Positions 14,886 to 21,905 of a stretch of 22,917 bases of DNA are shown piece after piece; position 1 is the stretch's first letter, and every line of letters starts with the position of its first letter. Source of the stretch: O2-02-FULL-42-9 sp038043025 (GTDB lineage: Bacteria > Pseudomonadota > Gammaproteobacteria > UBA12402); NCBI GenBank assembly GCA_038043025.1, contig JBBTCW010000025.1, forward strand, positions 1-22,917, given 5' to 3'. Position numbers and translations under genes: made by a program. The notes beneath the pieces are model-generated. The model saw only the letters and a program-made list of their open reading frames with translations. It was not told the DNA's origin and ran no database searches.

Positions 14886-16427
14886 ATGAGCGTAATGAGC
14901 GTAATAAGTGATCTATTGCGACGCTTCATTCCGAGACGAATGACCAAACGTCCGCTTAGCCCGTTAACCTTAAGTGCCCGCCGCTTTTCAGGCAGTCTAT
15001 CCGATTTATTAAATACCGAATATTATCCCGCAAAGCAAATCGAAACTCCTCGGTCTGAACACATAGAGTCTGTTGATAGTGATGATACTGCCTCAGTTGC
15101 GAGTGCTGATGTGCCTTCACCAAGCGAAGCGGGCAGCGCTGATTCTACAGAAGTTCGAGCCGCCTTTGATACATTATTGAAGCGTTTGTCCACAGCGATG
15201 CAAACATTGCGAGCAGTAGATGATGTCCAACATCAAGATTTGTTCCCTGTTTTTGAAATTTTGGAAAATGTTTTATACCATGTCGATTTGAAAAAATTGA
15301 CGAACAGTGACAAAGGACGTGAGTCTCTTACACATTTGGCGATGTTTTGTCGTAATATTAACGATACATTTAAGCTTAAGCTAACGCCAGCTCAGAAGTC
15401 TGTATTATGGAATATTGTTACTTTTCATCAGAGAGTAGTTGTGGCACATCATCAGAGAGTAGTTGCGGAACAAAAGGCGCTTTTGGATGACCCTATGGTT
15501 CAGATGGCTTTAGCGTTGGGCATGTCAAGGGAACGCGCGTTGCAAATGGGAAAGGCTAAGCAACAAGAAGAGTTGCAAAAGCCAAGGGCTAAGCAACAAG
15601 AATATGATGCATGTGATGATGATGACGAATGGGAATCTGATGCAAAGTCGATACCGGCGGGTGAAGGCACAGTAGATGAGCTTCAGCCAAAGCGCTTAAC
15701 GTCGTCTGTCAATCTGAAGATGTGTCGTGATACTTTGCAGAGAAAAACAGAAGCGTTAAAAAATAGACTTTTTTCAATATGTGATCAAGAGACGAGTGTT
15801 TCCTGTAACAGCGTTTTCTTTAGGGATACGATTTCTGTGCTTGGGGATCAATTAAAGGGTTATTTTGAAGTCGCGCAGTCCTTTTATAATGAGAGGGTAT
15901 GGTTCTTCTCTTATCCGGCTCGTGAAATCGTGATGCAATATATGCGCGATCTTTTGGAAGAATTTAAGTATCCAGATCCAGATAAAGTAAAGAATTTTGA
16001 GGAGGCTGAAAAAGCGATTCGTGCTGTAGGCGAACAACAAATCAGCAGCGCTAGACGACAAGAAGAAGTCAAATCACAACGTGCTTTAGCTCAGGTTCAA
16101 GAAGATATCGAGCGATTGCCGTCATTAGTCGAGTGTATTTCAGCGGGGAAAAAGCTCGTTGAAACTCGGTTACAGAATCTATATGCAAATAAAACAGTGT
16201 ATTTGATAGGGTTAACCCAAGAACGTCTGGACGAATTTAAAAAAATAGTGGATCGATTAGGAAAGACGCACAAAGAGGAAATCGACCGAGCAGTTAAACA
16301 ACTTGATCCAAAGGCTACGAGTGCTGATAACGCAATCGCCCAGATGAAGAAGCAGTTAAATGACTGGAAAGAGAGGATCGCGCCGAGTATTCATGAAACG
16401 CCGACAGAAGTGTATCGTCCGCAATAA
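14886..16427 (+). CDS. Orphan effector-like protein, candidate type IV secretion substrate
   Basis: 513 aa, with no recognised domain, no signal peptide and no membrane helix. The N terminus is basic (RRFIPRRMTKR), followed by a Ser/Asp/Ala-rich low-complexity stretch (about 55-90). A helical domain follows (about 90-235), then an acidic patch DACDDDDEWESD, a second helical region (about 270-350), and a long Gln/Glu/Arg-rich coiled-coil-like segment (about 365-440). The C terminus is polar with scattered Glu (HETPTEVYRPQ). Two short internal duplications are visible. GGGAG precedes the ATG. It stands alone on its strand between the chemosensory cluster and the convergent npr gene. The PmrA-like box upstream, helical low-complexity make-up and lack of homology signs are typical of Dot/Icm effectors. 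A secreted role is inference; it could also be a lineage-specific cytosolic protein. Confidence 0.7.
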   Translation: MSVMSVISDLLRRFIPRRMTKRPLSPLTLSARRFSGSLSDLLNTEYYPAKQIETPRSEHIESVDSDDTASVASADVPSPSEAGSADSTEVRAAFDTLLKRLSTAMQTLRAVDDVQHQDLFPVFEILENVLYHVDLKKLTNSDKGRESLTHLAMFCRNINDTFKLKLTPAQKSVLWNIVTFHQRVVVAHHQRVVAEQKALLDDPMVQMALALGMSRERALQMGKAKQQEELQKPRAKQQEYDACDDDDEWESDAKSIPAGEGTVDELQPKRLTSSVNLKMCRDTLQRKTEALKNRLFSICDQETSVSCNSVFFRDTISVLGDQLKGYFEVAQSFYNERVWFFSYPAREIVMQYMRDLLEEFKYPDPDKVKNFEEAEKAIRAVGEQQISSARRQEEVKSQRALAQVQEDIERLPSLVECISAGKKLVETRLQNLYANKTVYLIGLTQERLDEFKKIVDRLGKTHKEEIDRAVKQLDPKATSADNAIAQMKKQLNDWKERIAPSIHETPTEVYRPQ

Positions 16428-16437
16428 TATTATCCTG

Positions 16438-16481
16438 AAAAAAGCCGTCATCCCGGAAAATGCGAAGCATTTATCCGGGAT
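16438..16481 (-). terminator. Possible intrinsic terminator for the npr-side transcript
   Basis: Read leftward, the repeat hairpin 16450-16481 (ATCCCGG/CCGGGAT outer stem, AATGC/GCATT inner stem) is followed after six bases by a run of six T (16438-16443 on the complement). It lies just downstream of the convergent npr gene. The gap between stem and T run is longer than ideal, so strength is uncertain. Confidence 0.4.
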
Positions 16482-16618
16482 CCAGGGAACGCTTTAGCTC
16501 TGCACTTCGATTTTCTGGATTCCGGACATTGTTGCGCAACGGCGCAACAATTCCGGAATGACGTGACTTTGTTTTCCGTCATCCCGGAAAATCTGCGTAG
16601 CAGATTTATCCGGGATCT
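16447..16618. repeat. Three hairpin repeats between convergent genes
   Basis: Hairpins lie at 16447-16485 (GTCATCCCGG...CCGGGATCCAG), 16515-16562 (CTGGATTCCGG...CCGGAATGAC) and 16578-16618 (GTCATCCCGG...CCGGGATCT). They share outer ends with the units at 10-109 and 158-220. The first and third have different inner stems (AATGC-GAA-GCATT against AATCTGC-GTA-GCAGATT) that are each self-complementary. The middle hairpin has a second inner stem TTGTTGCGC/GCGCAACAA. Rightward, the middle hairpin is followed by TTTGTTTT, so the array may stop transcription in both directions between the effector-like gene and npr. Confidence 0.8.
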
Positions 16619-16630
16619 ACCGTCTTAAGA

Positions 16631-16900
16631 TTAAGCCTCTTCCCCAAATCGCTCCATAATAAGTCCTTCGATGGCTTCTAACGCCTCCTGTTCATCTTCG
16701 CCTTCTAGCATAAATTGAAGCTCTGTGCCGTTTGAGGCGGCGAGAAGCATTAAATCCATGATGTTTTTGGCATTGATGATTTTATCACGTTGGGCGATCT
16801 GAATGTCGCTCGCATAACGTGTTGTTATGTTGACTAATTTAGCGGATGCGCGGGCATGTAAGCCGAGCTCGTTGGTGAGCGTGAGTTGCTTCTTGATCAT
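16631..16900 (-). CDS. HPr-family phosphocarrier (NPr-type)
   Basis: 89 aa, the usual HPr length. The phospho-accepting His15 lies in ELGLHARASAKLV, and the family's second conserved block reads INAKNIMDLMLLAASNGT. Position 46, serine in HPr proteins controlled by HPr kinase, is Asn here. It probably takes phosphate from a PtsP-type enzyme I in the nitrogen-related phosphotransferase chain. Its usual partner gene ptsN (EIIA-Ntr) is not in this locus. It is the last gene of the leftward kdsD-to-npr run, 44 bp after rapZ, with a GGATG ribosome site. Gene order supports NPr over sugar-PTS HPr. Confidence 0.88.
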   Translation of the reverse strand: MIKKQLTLTNELGLHARASAKLVNITTRYASDIQIAQRDKIINAKNIMDLMLLAASNGTELQFMLEGEDEQEALEAIEGLIMERFGEEA

Positions 16901-16944
16901 AAAACATCCAATTTGTTACAAGCATTGTATCTTTTTTTGGCGAG

Positions 16945-17775
16945 TTAAGCTACCAAATCTCTATGCCGAATCACCACGTGATTTTCAGTTTTTTCAAAGT
17001 GAGAGCCCAGTTTTTGAGCGAGGTAAACAGAACGATGGCGGCCGCCGGTGCAGCCAATAGAGATGGTTAAATAGCGGCGGTTTTCAGCGTGATAAGCGGG
17101 CAACCATTTTTCAATAAACAAACGAATATCATCATACATCTCTTGGACTTGTTCAAAGCCTTCCAGATAATCAATGATTTCTTTATCCAATCCAGTTTTA
17201 TTCCAAATGGTTTTATGCCAGTAAGGATTCGGCAAACAGCGTGCGTCAAAGATAAAATCAGCGTCTTGCGGCACGCCGTGTTTGTAACCAAACGATTGAA
17301 ATAAAATCGAGAGATGATTTTCTTTATAACTGAGCCGTTGTTGAATGATATCAAATAATTGTCGAATATTCGTATGCGTGGTATCAACGCGCAAATTTGC
17401 ATAGTCTAATAATGGTTTTAATAATTGTTTTTCATGTTCTAATGCTTCTTTTAAACTGGTGTTTTCATCGGTTAAGGGATGTTTGCGGCGTGTTGCATTA
17501 AAGCGTTTTAGCAAGGTTGCATCGTCGGTATCAAAATAGACGATTTCATATTCGTATTTTTCTTGCAATGTTTTCAGAATTTTATCTAAATCACCCATCG
17601 TGTTTTTTAGATTTCGGGCATCAATGCTGATGGCGATATTTTTATAGTCTGGTTTGATTTGAGTGAGCAAATCAAGCGGAAGATTATCAATGCAATAATA
17701 ACCCAGGTCTTCAAGGGCATGTAATGCAATACTTTTTCCAGAGCCTGATCTTCCGCTGATAATAACTAATCGCAT
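16945..17775 (-). CDS. RapZ-family nucleotide-binding protein
   Basis: 276 aa. Walker A is GRSGSGKS (8-15), with the family's conserved LEDLGYYCIDNLP, FDTDDATLLKRF, SFGYKHGVPQDADFIFDARCLPNPYW and SIGCTGGRHRSVYLAQ blocks. In Enterobacteria, RapZ guides RNase E to the small RNA GlmZ and so controls glucosamine-6-phosphate synthase; in other bacteria its role is less clear. The protein stops at HRDLVA, several residues earlier than E. coli RapZ, and lacks the basic KRK cluster I recall at that protein's end, so RNA binding may differ. Its start lies 2 bp after the hpf stop, with ptsN, which usually lies between hpf and rapZ, absent. Confidence 0.93.
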   Translation of the reverse strand: MRLVIISGRSGSGKSIALHALEDLGYYCIDNLPLDLLTQIKPDYKNIAISIDARNLKNTMGDLDKILKTLQEKYEYEIVYFDTDDATLLKRFNATRRKHPLTDENTSLKEALEHEKQLLKPLLDYANLRVDTTHTNIRQLFDIIQQRLSYKENHLSILFQSFGYKHGVPQDADFIFDARCLPNPYWHKTIWNKTGLDKEIIDYLEGFEQVQEMYDDIRLFIEKWLPAYHAENRRYLTISIGCTGGRHRSVYLAQKLGSHFEKTENHVVIRHRDLVA

Positions 17776-17777
17776 GG

Positions 17778-18083
17778 TTACTCTTTGTGATTTTTGTGAT
17801 TGGTGAGTTTTTCTTTATATTTCATCAGTTGACGATGTGCTTTTGTGATCATTTGGTCAATGGCTTTATACATGTCATCTGCTTTACCGTGCGCAACAAT
17901 TTCTTTACCCGGGGTAAAAATCGTTATTTCAGCAGCGTGGGTTAGGTTTTCTGTTGCTAAAACAACGCTCGCACTGGTGATTTTATGATTGTAATTGTTT
18001 TCGATATGATGGAATTTTTTTTCAACTAACTGTCGTAATGCATCGGTTATTTCAATATTGTCGCCTGTAAAGTTGATTTGCAT
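17778..18083 (-). CDS. Short ribosome hibernation promoting factor
   Basis: 101 aa, short HPF type. It has the beta-alpha-beta-beta-beta-alpha pattern: MQINFTGDNIEITDALRQLV, then ASVVLATENLTHAAEITIFTPGKEIVAHGKADDMYKAIDQMI, then a Lys/His-rich tail. It should bind the decoding region of the 30S subunit and promote inactive 100S ribosomes during stationary phase or starvation. No long C-terminal dimerisation domain is present. The gene lies 23 bp after lptB, a junction where gammaproteobacteria usually carry rpoN, which is missing. Confidence 0.92.
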   Translation of the reverse strand: MQINFTGDNIEITDALRQLVEKKFHHIENNYNHKITSASVVLATENLTHAAEITIFTPGKEIVAHGKADDMYKAIDQMITKAHRQLMKYKEKLTNHKNHKE

Positions 18084-18106
18084 GTTATCTTTCCTTATGT
18101 TGATGT

Positions 18107-18832
18107 TTACAATTCAAAATCTTTGCCGAGATAAACTTTTCTTACTTCTTGGTTATTTAATATTTTTTCAGAATTTCCTTCGCAGATAATTTTGCCGTCA
18201 TTGACAATGTATGCGCGGTCGCAGATGTCGAGTGTTTCGCGTACATTATGATCCGTAATGAAAATGCCGATTTTACGATTTTTTAAATGTCGAATGATAT
18301 GCTTTAAATCGACCACTGAAATGGGATCGATACCGGCGAACGGTTCGTCCAATAAAATAAATTTTGGATTACCCGCCAGTGCACGTGCAATTTCGACGCG
18401 ACGGCGCTCGCCGCCGGATAAACTCAGCCCTAAGTTTTTTTGCAAATGCGCAATGTGAAATTCTCCGAGTAATTTTTCACATTGTTCTTTGCGTTGAGTT
18501 TCGGATAATGTCGGTTGCAATTCCAAAATAGCCATAATGTTTTGTGCTACATTCAGTTTTCGAAAAACAGACGCTTCTTGTGGTAAATAACCCAAGCCGA
18601 GGCGTGCGCGGGCATGAATGGGTAGATGGGTAATGTTTTGTTCATTAAAAAAGATTTGTCCATCATCATTTTGGATTAAGCCTAAGACCATATAGAATGA
18701 CGTTGTTTTACCGGCTCCATTAGGGCCGAGTAAACCAACGATTTCACCTTCATGCACAGTGAACGAAACATCTTTAACAACCGTGCGTGAATGGTAAGAT
18801 TTTTTTAGATTTTTAGCTTGTAAGATATTCAT
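18107..18832 (-). CDS. LPS export ABC transporter ATP-binding protein LptB
   Basis: 241 aa, the typical LptB size. Walker A is GPNGAGKT (36-43), the Q-loop is in YLPQEASVFRKL, the signature is LSGGE (139-143), Walker B is ILLDEP (160-165) and the switch His is in ITDHNVRETL. EASVFRKL and DHNVRETL are characteristic of LptB among ABC ATPases. It energises the LptB2FG complex that extracts LPS from the inner membrane onto LptC and the LptA bridge. It follows lptC by 42 bp, where lptA normally sits. Confidence 0.95.
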   Translation of the reverse strand: MNILQAKNLKKSYHSRTVVKDVSFTVHEGEIVGLLGPNGAGKTTSFYMVLGLIQNDDGQIFFNEQNITHLPIHARARLGLGYLPQEASVFRKLNVAQNIMAILELQPTLSETQRKEQCEKLLGEFHIAHLQKNLGLSLSGGERRRVEIARALAGNPKFILLDEPFAGIDPISVVDLKHIIRHLKNRKIGIFITDHNVRETLDICDRAYIVNDGKIICEGNSEKILNNQEVRKVYLGKDFEL

Positions 18833-18874
18833 AGTTTGTCATCTTATCATTAGCGTCTATAGTCATCCAGATAA

Positions 18875-19447
18875 TTATCTCTTGAGTTTAGTCGCATACT
18901 GACCCGAAGAATTTGATAGTAATTTGATATACCCTGTTTTTAAATCAGCTTGTAGACCCACGCCGTGCGTTATGTTGCCAGGTTGTGTCAGGGTGACCGG
19001 TTGATCGGTTTCGGCAAACGAACGGTCAGGGTAATAGGTTAAACGGCTGGTGGTGAGAGTCAAATTTTGGCTATTTTTGCCCGGTGGTTGAACGATCAGA
19101 ACATGATCCCAAAGAATGATCGTGCTCATGCCGCCGATCGCTTTTCCGTGATCACTCGAAATATGCCAAGGAGACCCTTGGTTGCTTTTTGTAATGTAGT
19201 ACGGATTATCGAGCAGCGTGGTATCATCTTGTTCATAATGTGTTGCGTTGGAACCGCTCAGTGTGGTGTGCACTTTGCCCAGCAGGTCGATTTGCATGGC
19301 ATGCAGATCAGTCATGAAGGCATCAGGGTTGGTTGGTTTGTTGGCGGGTGTTGTTATTTGGTGTGCATCAAAAATAAGCCAAGCCGTAAAGAGAATGGCA
19401 ACGATAATAAAAATACGTGCTTTCCAATGTTGATGAGTCCATTTCAT
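18875..19447 (-). CDS. LPS export protein LptC
   Basis: 190 aa. A single N-terminal transmembrane helix (about 11-27) anchors a periplasmic beta-jellyroll domain. Weak sequence conservation is normal for the family. The HITSDHG-like motif appears as HISSDHGKAIGG, with LTTSRLTYYPDRSFAETDQPVTLTQPG and a final SSGQYATKLKR. It receives LPS from LptBFG and passes it to LptA. The start directly abuts the kdsC stop with no gap. The gene ends normally; no LptA-like domain is fused to it and none follows. Confidence 0.85.
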   Translation of the reverse strand: MKWTHQHWKARIFIIVAILFTAWLIFDAHQITTPANKPTNPDAFMTDLHAMQIDLLGKVHTTLSGSNATHYEQDDTTLLDNPYYITKSNQGSPWHISSDHGKAIGGMSTIILWDHVLIVQPPGKNSQNLTLTTSRLTYYPDRSFAETDQPVTLTQPGNITHGVGLQADLKTGYIKLLSNSSGQYATKLKR

Positions 19448-19969
19448 TTATAAAAACCGATTATAAATTTTTTCTAGTGTGCCCTGCGCTTTCATGATTA
19501 AATCACACACTTCGCGCGCCGCTCCTTTGCCGCCTGATTGAGTCGTGACATAATTAGCCTGTTGTTTGACGAATTCAATTGCATTTGGGGGAGCAATCCC
19601 AAGCCGTGCTTTTTTTATTAAGGGTAAATCCGTTAAATCATCGCCCATGTAAGCGACTTGATTGTCGTTCAGTTGGAGTTTTTTTAATAGATCATTATAG
19701 GCAGGTATTTTATCGAGGGCGCATTGATAAACATGTTTGATGCAAAGCGATTGCATGCGCGCCGTGACAACAGCCGATTTTCGCGCAGTAATAATAGCTA
19801 TTTCAACGCCAGTTTCGAGTAACAACTTTATCCCCAGTCCATCCAAGCTATTAAAGGCTTTAAACTCAATGTTTTCATCGGTGAGATATAGCGTGCCATC
19901 GGTTAAGACGCCATCCACATCAAAGATAAGTAGTTTTATATCTTTCGCAAGATTTAACACGTCTTCCAT
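19448..19969 (-). CDS. KDO-8-phosphate phosphatase KdsC
   Basis: 173 aa from the ATG at 19969, which overlaps the kdsD stop by one base (TGATG); a TTG one codon earlier is possible. HAD-superfamily hydrolase: nucleophile motif LIFDVDGVLTDG with Asp17 and Asp19, ITARKS as motif II, and GDDLTD (109-114) as motif IV. The short, capless form and AFNSLDGLGIKLL match KdsC tetramers. It removes phosphate from KDO-8-phosphate in LPS inner-core synthesis. Confidence 0.94.
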   Translation of the reverse strand: MEDVLNLAKDIKLLIFDVDGVLTDGTLYLTDENIEFKAFNSLDGLGIKLLLETGVEIAIITARKSAVVTARMQSLCIKHVYQCALDKIPAYNDLLKKLQLNDNQVAYMGDDLTDLPLIKKARLGIAPPNAIEFVKQQANYVTTQSGGKGAAREVCDLIMKAQGTLEKIYNRFL

Positions 19970-20985
19970 CAAGTGACACCTGCCCTTAAAAGATCAATGA
20001 AATTAAATGCACCCGTGACTTGATTGTCTTCATTGGTGACTAAAAATGAATTGATTTTTAATTTTTCCATTAACTGTAAGGTTTCTGCAGCCAGCATATT
20101 TTCGTTGACCGTCGTGCAGTGGCGCGTCATCACTTTGCCAATGGTTGTCTGGCGAATATCCAGACCTTGATCCAGGGTGCGACGTAAATCTCCATCCGTG
20201 TAGATACCCAGGAGGTGATTGTCGTTGTCGACGATACTGGTCATGCCGAGACTTTTGCGCGTCATTTCTAAAATGGCCTGCGTTAAAAGTGTATCTTCAG
20301 TGACTTTTGGAATGGCATCACCGCTATGCATGATATCTGCGATGCGTAATAATAAACGGCGACCTAATTGTCCGCCAGGATGTGATCGTGCAAAATCTTC
20401 TTTGGTAAACCCGCGTGCCTCTAATAATGCGATCGCCAATGCATCGCCGATAACGAGTGTCGCCGTTGTGCTCGAAGTAGGTGCCAGGTCAAAAGGTCCT
20501 GCTTCTTTTTGCACATGAATATCGATGTTGACGGTGGCTTCTTTCGCTAAGATGGATTGAGGTTTGCCGGTCAGTGCGATCAAAGGGCATCCCAATCGTT
20601 TGATAATCGGTAATAATACTTGGATTTCATCTGTTTCACCGGAATAGGAGATGGCTAAGATCACATCGCCTGCGGTAATCATACCAAGATCGCCGTGACT
20701 GGCTTCAGCCGGGTGCACAAACAGTGCGGGGCTGCCTGTACTCGCCAATGTGGCGGCTATTTTACGTCCAATATGACCAGATTTGCCCATGCCCATTACG
20801 ACAATGCGATGTTTGCAGTCGAGCAAATACTGACAAGCTCGCGCAAAATCACCGTTAATTCTGTCGTGCAAGCTTTGAATAGCCGTCAACTCAGTGTTGA
20901 TCGTTTTTTGTGCAGACTCTATAAATTTATTCATTTGAGTAGTGAATACTATCGATTTTGATTCAATTGTGCAAGTTTTTGACAT
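19969..20985 (-). CDS. Arabinose-5-phosphate isomerase KdsD
   Basis: 338 aa; an in-frame ATG at 20934 would give 321 aa, nearer the usual size, but neither start has a clear ribosome site. The SIS sugar-isomerase domain spans about 40-200, with VMGMGKSGHIGRK (63-75), STGSPALFVHPAEASHGDLG and ISYSGETDE. Two CBS domains follow (about 215-275 and 283-338). It converts ribulose-5-phosphate to arabinose-5-phosphate, the first step toward Kdo for LPS. It is the first gene of the leftward run, divergent from mlaF across 113 bp. Confidence 0.93.
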   Translation of the reverse strand: MSKTCTIESKSIVFTTQMNKFIESAQKTINTELTAIQSLHDRINGDFARACQYLLDCKHRIVVMGMGKSGHIGRKIAATLASTGSPALFVHPAEASHGDLGMITAGDVILAISYSGETDEIQVLLPIIKRLGCPLIALTGKPQSILAKEATVNIDIHVQKEAGPFDLAPTSSTTATLVIGDALAIALLEARGFTKEDFARSHPGGQLGRRLLLRIADIMHSGDAIPKVTEDTLLTQAILEMTRKSLGMTSIVDNDNHLLGIYTDGDLRRTLDQGLDIRQTTIGKVMTRHCTTVNENMLAAETLQLMEKLKINSFLVTNEDNQVTGAFNFIDLLRAGVT

Positions 20986-21098
20986 ATTTAGATGATTTAT
21001 TTCACTCTAACATAAGTGGTAGAATTATCACGGAAAATTGGCAATTTATGTCAATTTCAGACTATTATATAAGTTAGAGTTGCCAACAGGAAGGGACT
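20986..21098. promoter_or_regulatory. Divergent promoter region kdsD/mlaF
   Basis: This 113-bp AT-rich gap must hold promoters for both outer-membrane operons. Near its centre AATTGGCAATT (21036-21046) offers TTGGCA to the right and TTGCCA to the left as overlapping candidate -35 boxes. TATTAT (21063-21068) is a rightward -10 candidate, with a longer than ideal 19-base spacer. AGGAAGGG before 21099 is a strong ribosome site for mlaF. Hexamer assignments are tentative. Confidence 0.35.
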
Positions 21099-21905
21099 AT
21101 GCCGGATAATTTTGTCACCATTAAAGGGTTAAAATTCCGCTTCAATGATCGGTGGATCTTTGATGGTGTCGATTTGGAAATTCCAGAGGGCAAAATCACC
21201 GCAGTGATGGGGCCGAGCGGAACCGGCAAAACGACCCTGTTAAGATTGATTGGCGGGCAACTTTGTCCCCATGCTGGCACCATCGATGTGGATGGTGACA
21301 ATGTCCCTGATCTCTCTCGCAAAAATCTTTATCGTGTCCGAAAAAAAATGGGCATGCTATTTCAAAGTGGCGCGCTGTTTTCTAATTTAAATGTATTTGA
21401 TAATGTTGCGTTTCCCTTGCGCGAACACACAAATTTGACCGAAGAGATGATTCGCGATTTAGTTTTAATTAAATTAGAGGCCGTGGGTTTGCGTGGCGCA
21501 GCTGATTTAATGACGAGTGAATTATCCGGTGGCATGTCAAGACGCGTTGCGCTGGCTCGTGCGATTGCATTGGATCCGCAAATGATCATGTATGATGAAC
21601 CGTTAACCGGTCAAGATCCGATTACCATGGGCGTATTGGTGAAATTAATTAAAATGCTGAATGATAATTTAGGGTTGACGAGCATTATTGTATCGCATGA
21701 TGTCAAAGAAGTTTCGAGCATTGCCGATTATGTTTATTTGTTGTCGGATGGAAAAGTTATCGCGCATGATAAACCAGAGGCATTGTTTCATTCGGATGAA
21801 CCACATGCTAAACAATTTATGCAAGGATTGCCAGATGGTCCTGTGCCGTTTCATTATCCGAGTATTGATTTAGCAGAAGAATTATTTTCGGAGCGCAAAT
21901 CATGA
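21099..21905 (+). CDS. Phospholipid ABC transporter ATPase MlaF
   Basis: 268 aa, cytosolic ATPase of the MlaFEDB inner-membrane complex that moves phospholipids between the inner membrane and the periplasmic carrier MlaC, helping keep the outer membrane asymmetric. Walker A is GPSGTGKT (38-45), Q-loop LFQSGALFSNLNV, signature LSGGM (142-146, Met replacing the usual Gln/Glu as is common in MlaF), Walker B IMYDEPLTGQDP and switch SHDVKE. It has an excellent AGGAAGGG ribosome site and overlaps mlaE as ATGA. Confidence 0.94.
   Translation: MPDNFVTIKGLKFRFNDRWIFDGVDLEIPEGKITAVMGPSGTGKTTLLRLIGGQLCPHAGTIDVDGDNVPDLSRKNLYRVRKKMGMLFQSGALFSNLNVFDNVAFPLREHTNLTEEMIRDLVLIKLEAVGLRGAADLMTSELSGGMSRRVALARAIALDPQMIMYDEPLTGQDPITMGVLVKLIKMLNDNLGLTSIIVSHDVKEVSSIADYVYLLSDGKVIAHDKPEALFHSDEPHAKQFMQGLPDGPVPFHYPSIDLAEELFSERKS

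Noticed and set aside
18830..18910. Open alternative frame past the lptC stop (ending DDYRR), possible frameshifted tail or lptA remnant
   Set aside because: LptC already ends like a normal family member, and the frame is short with no LptA-like pattern.
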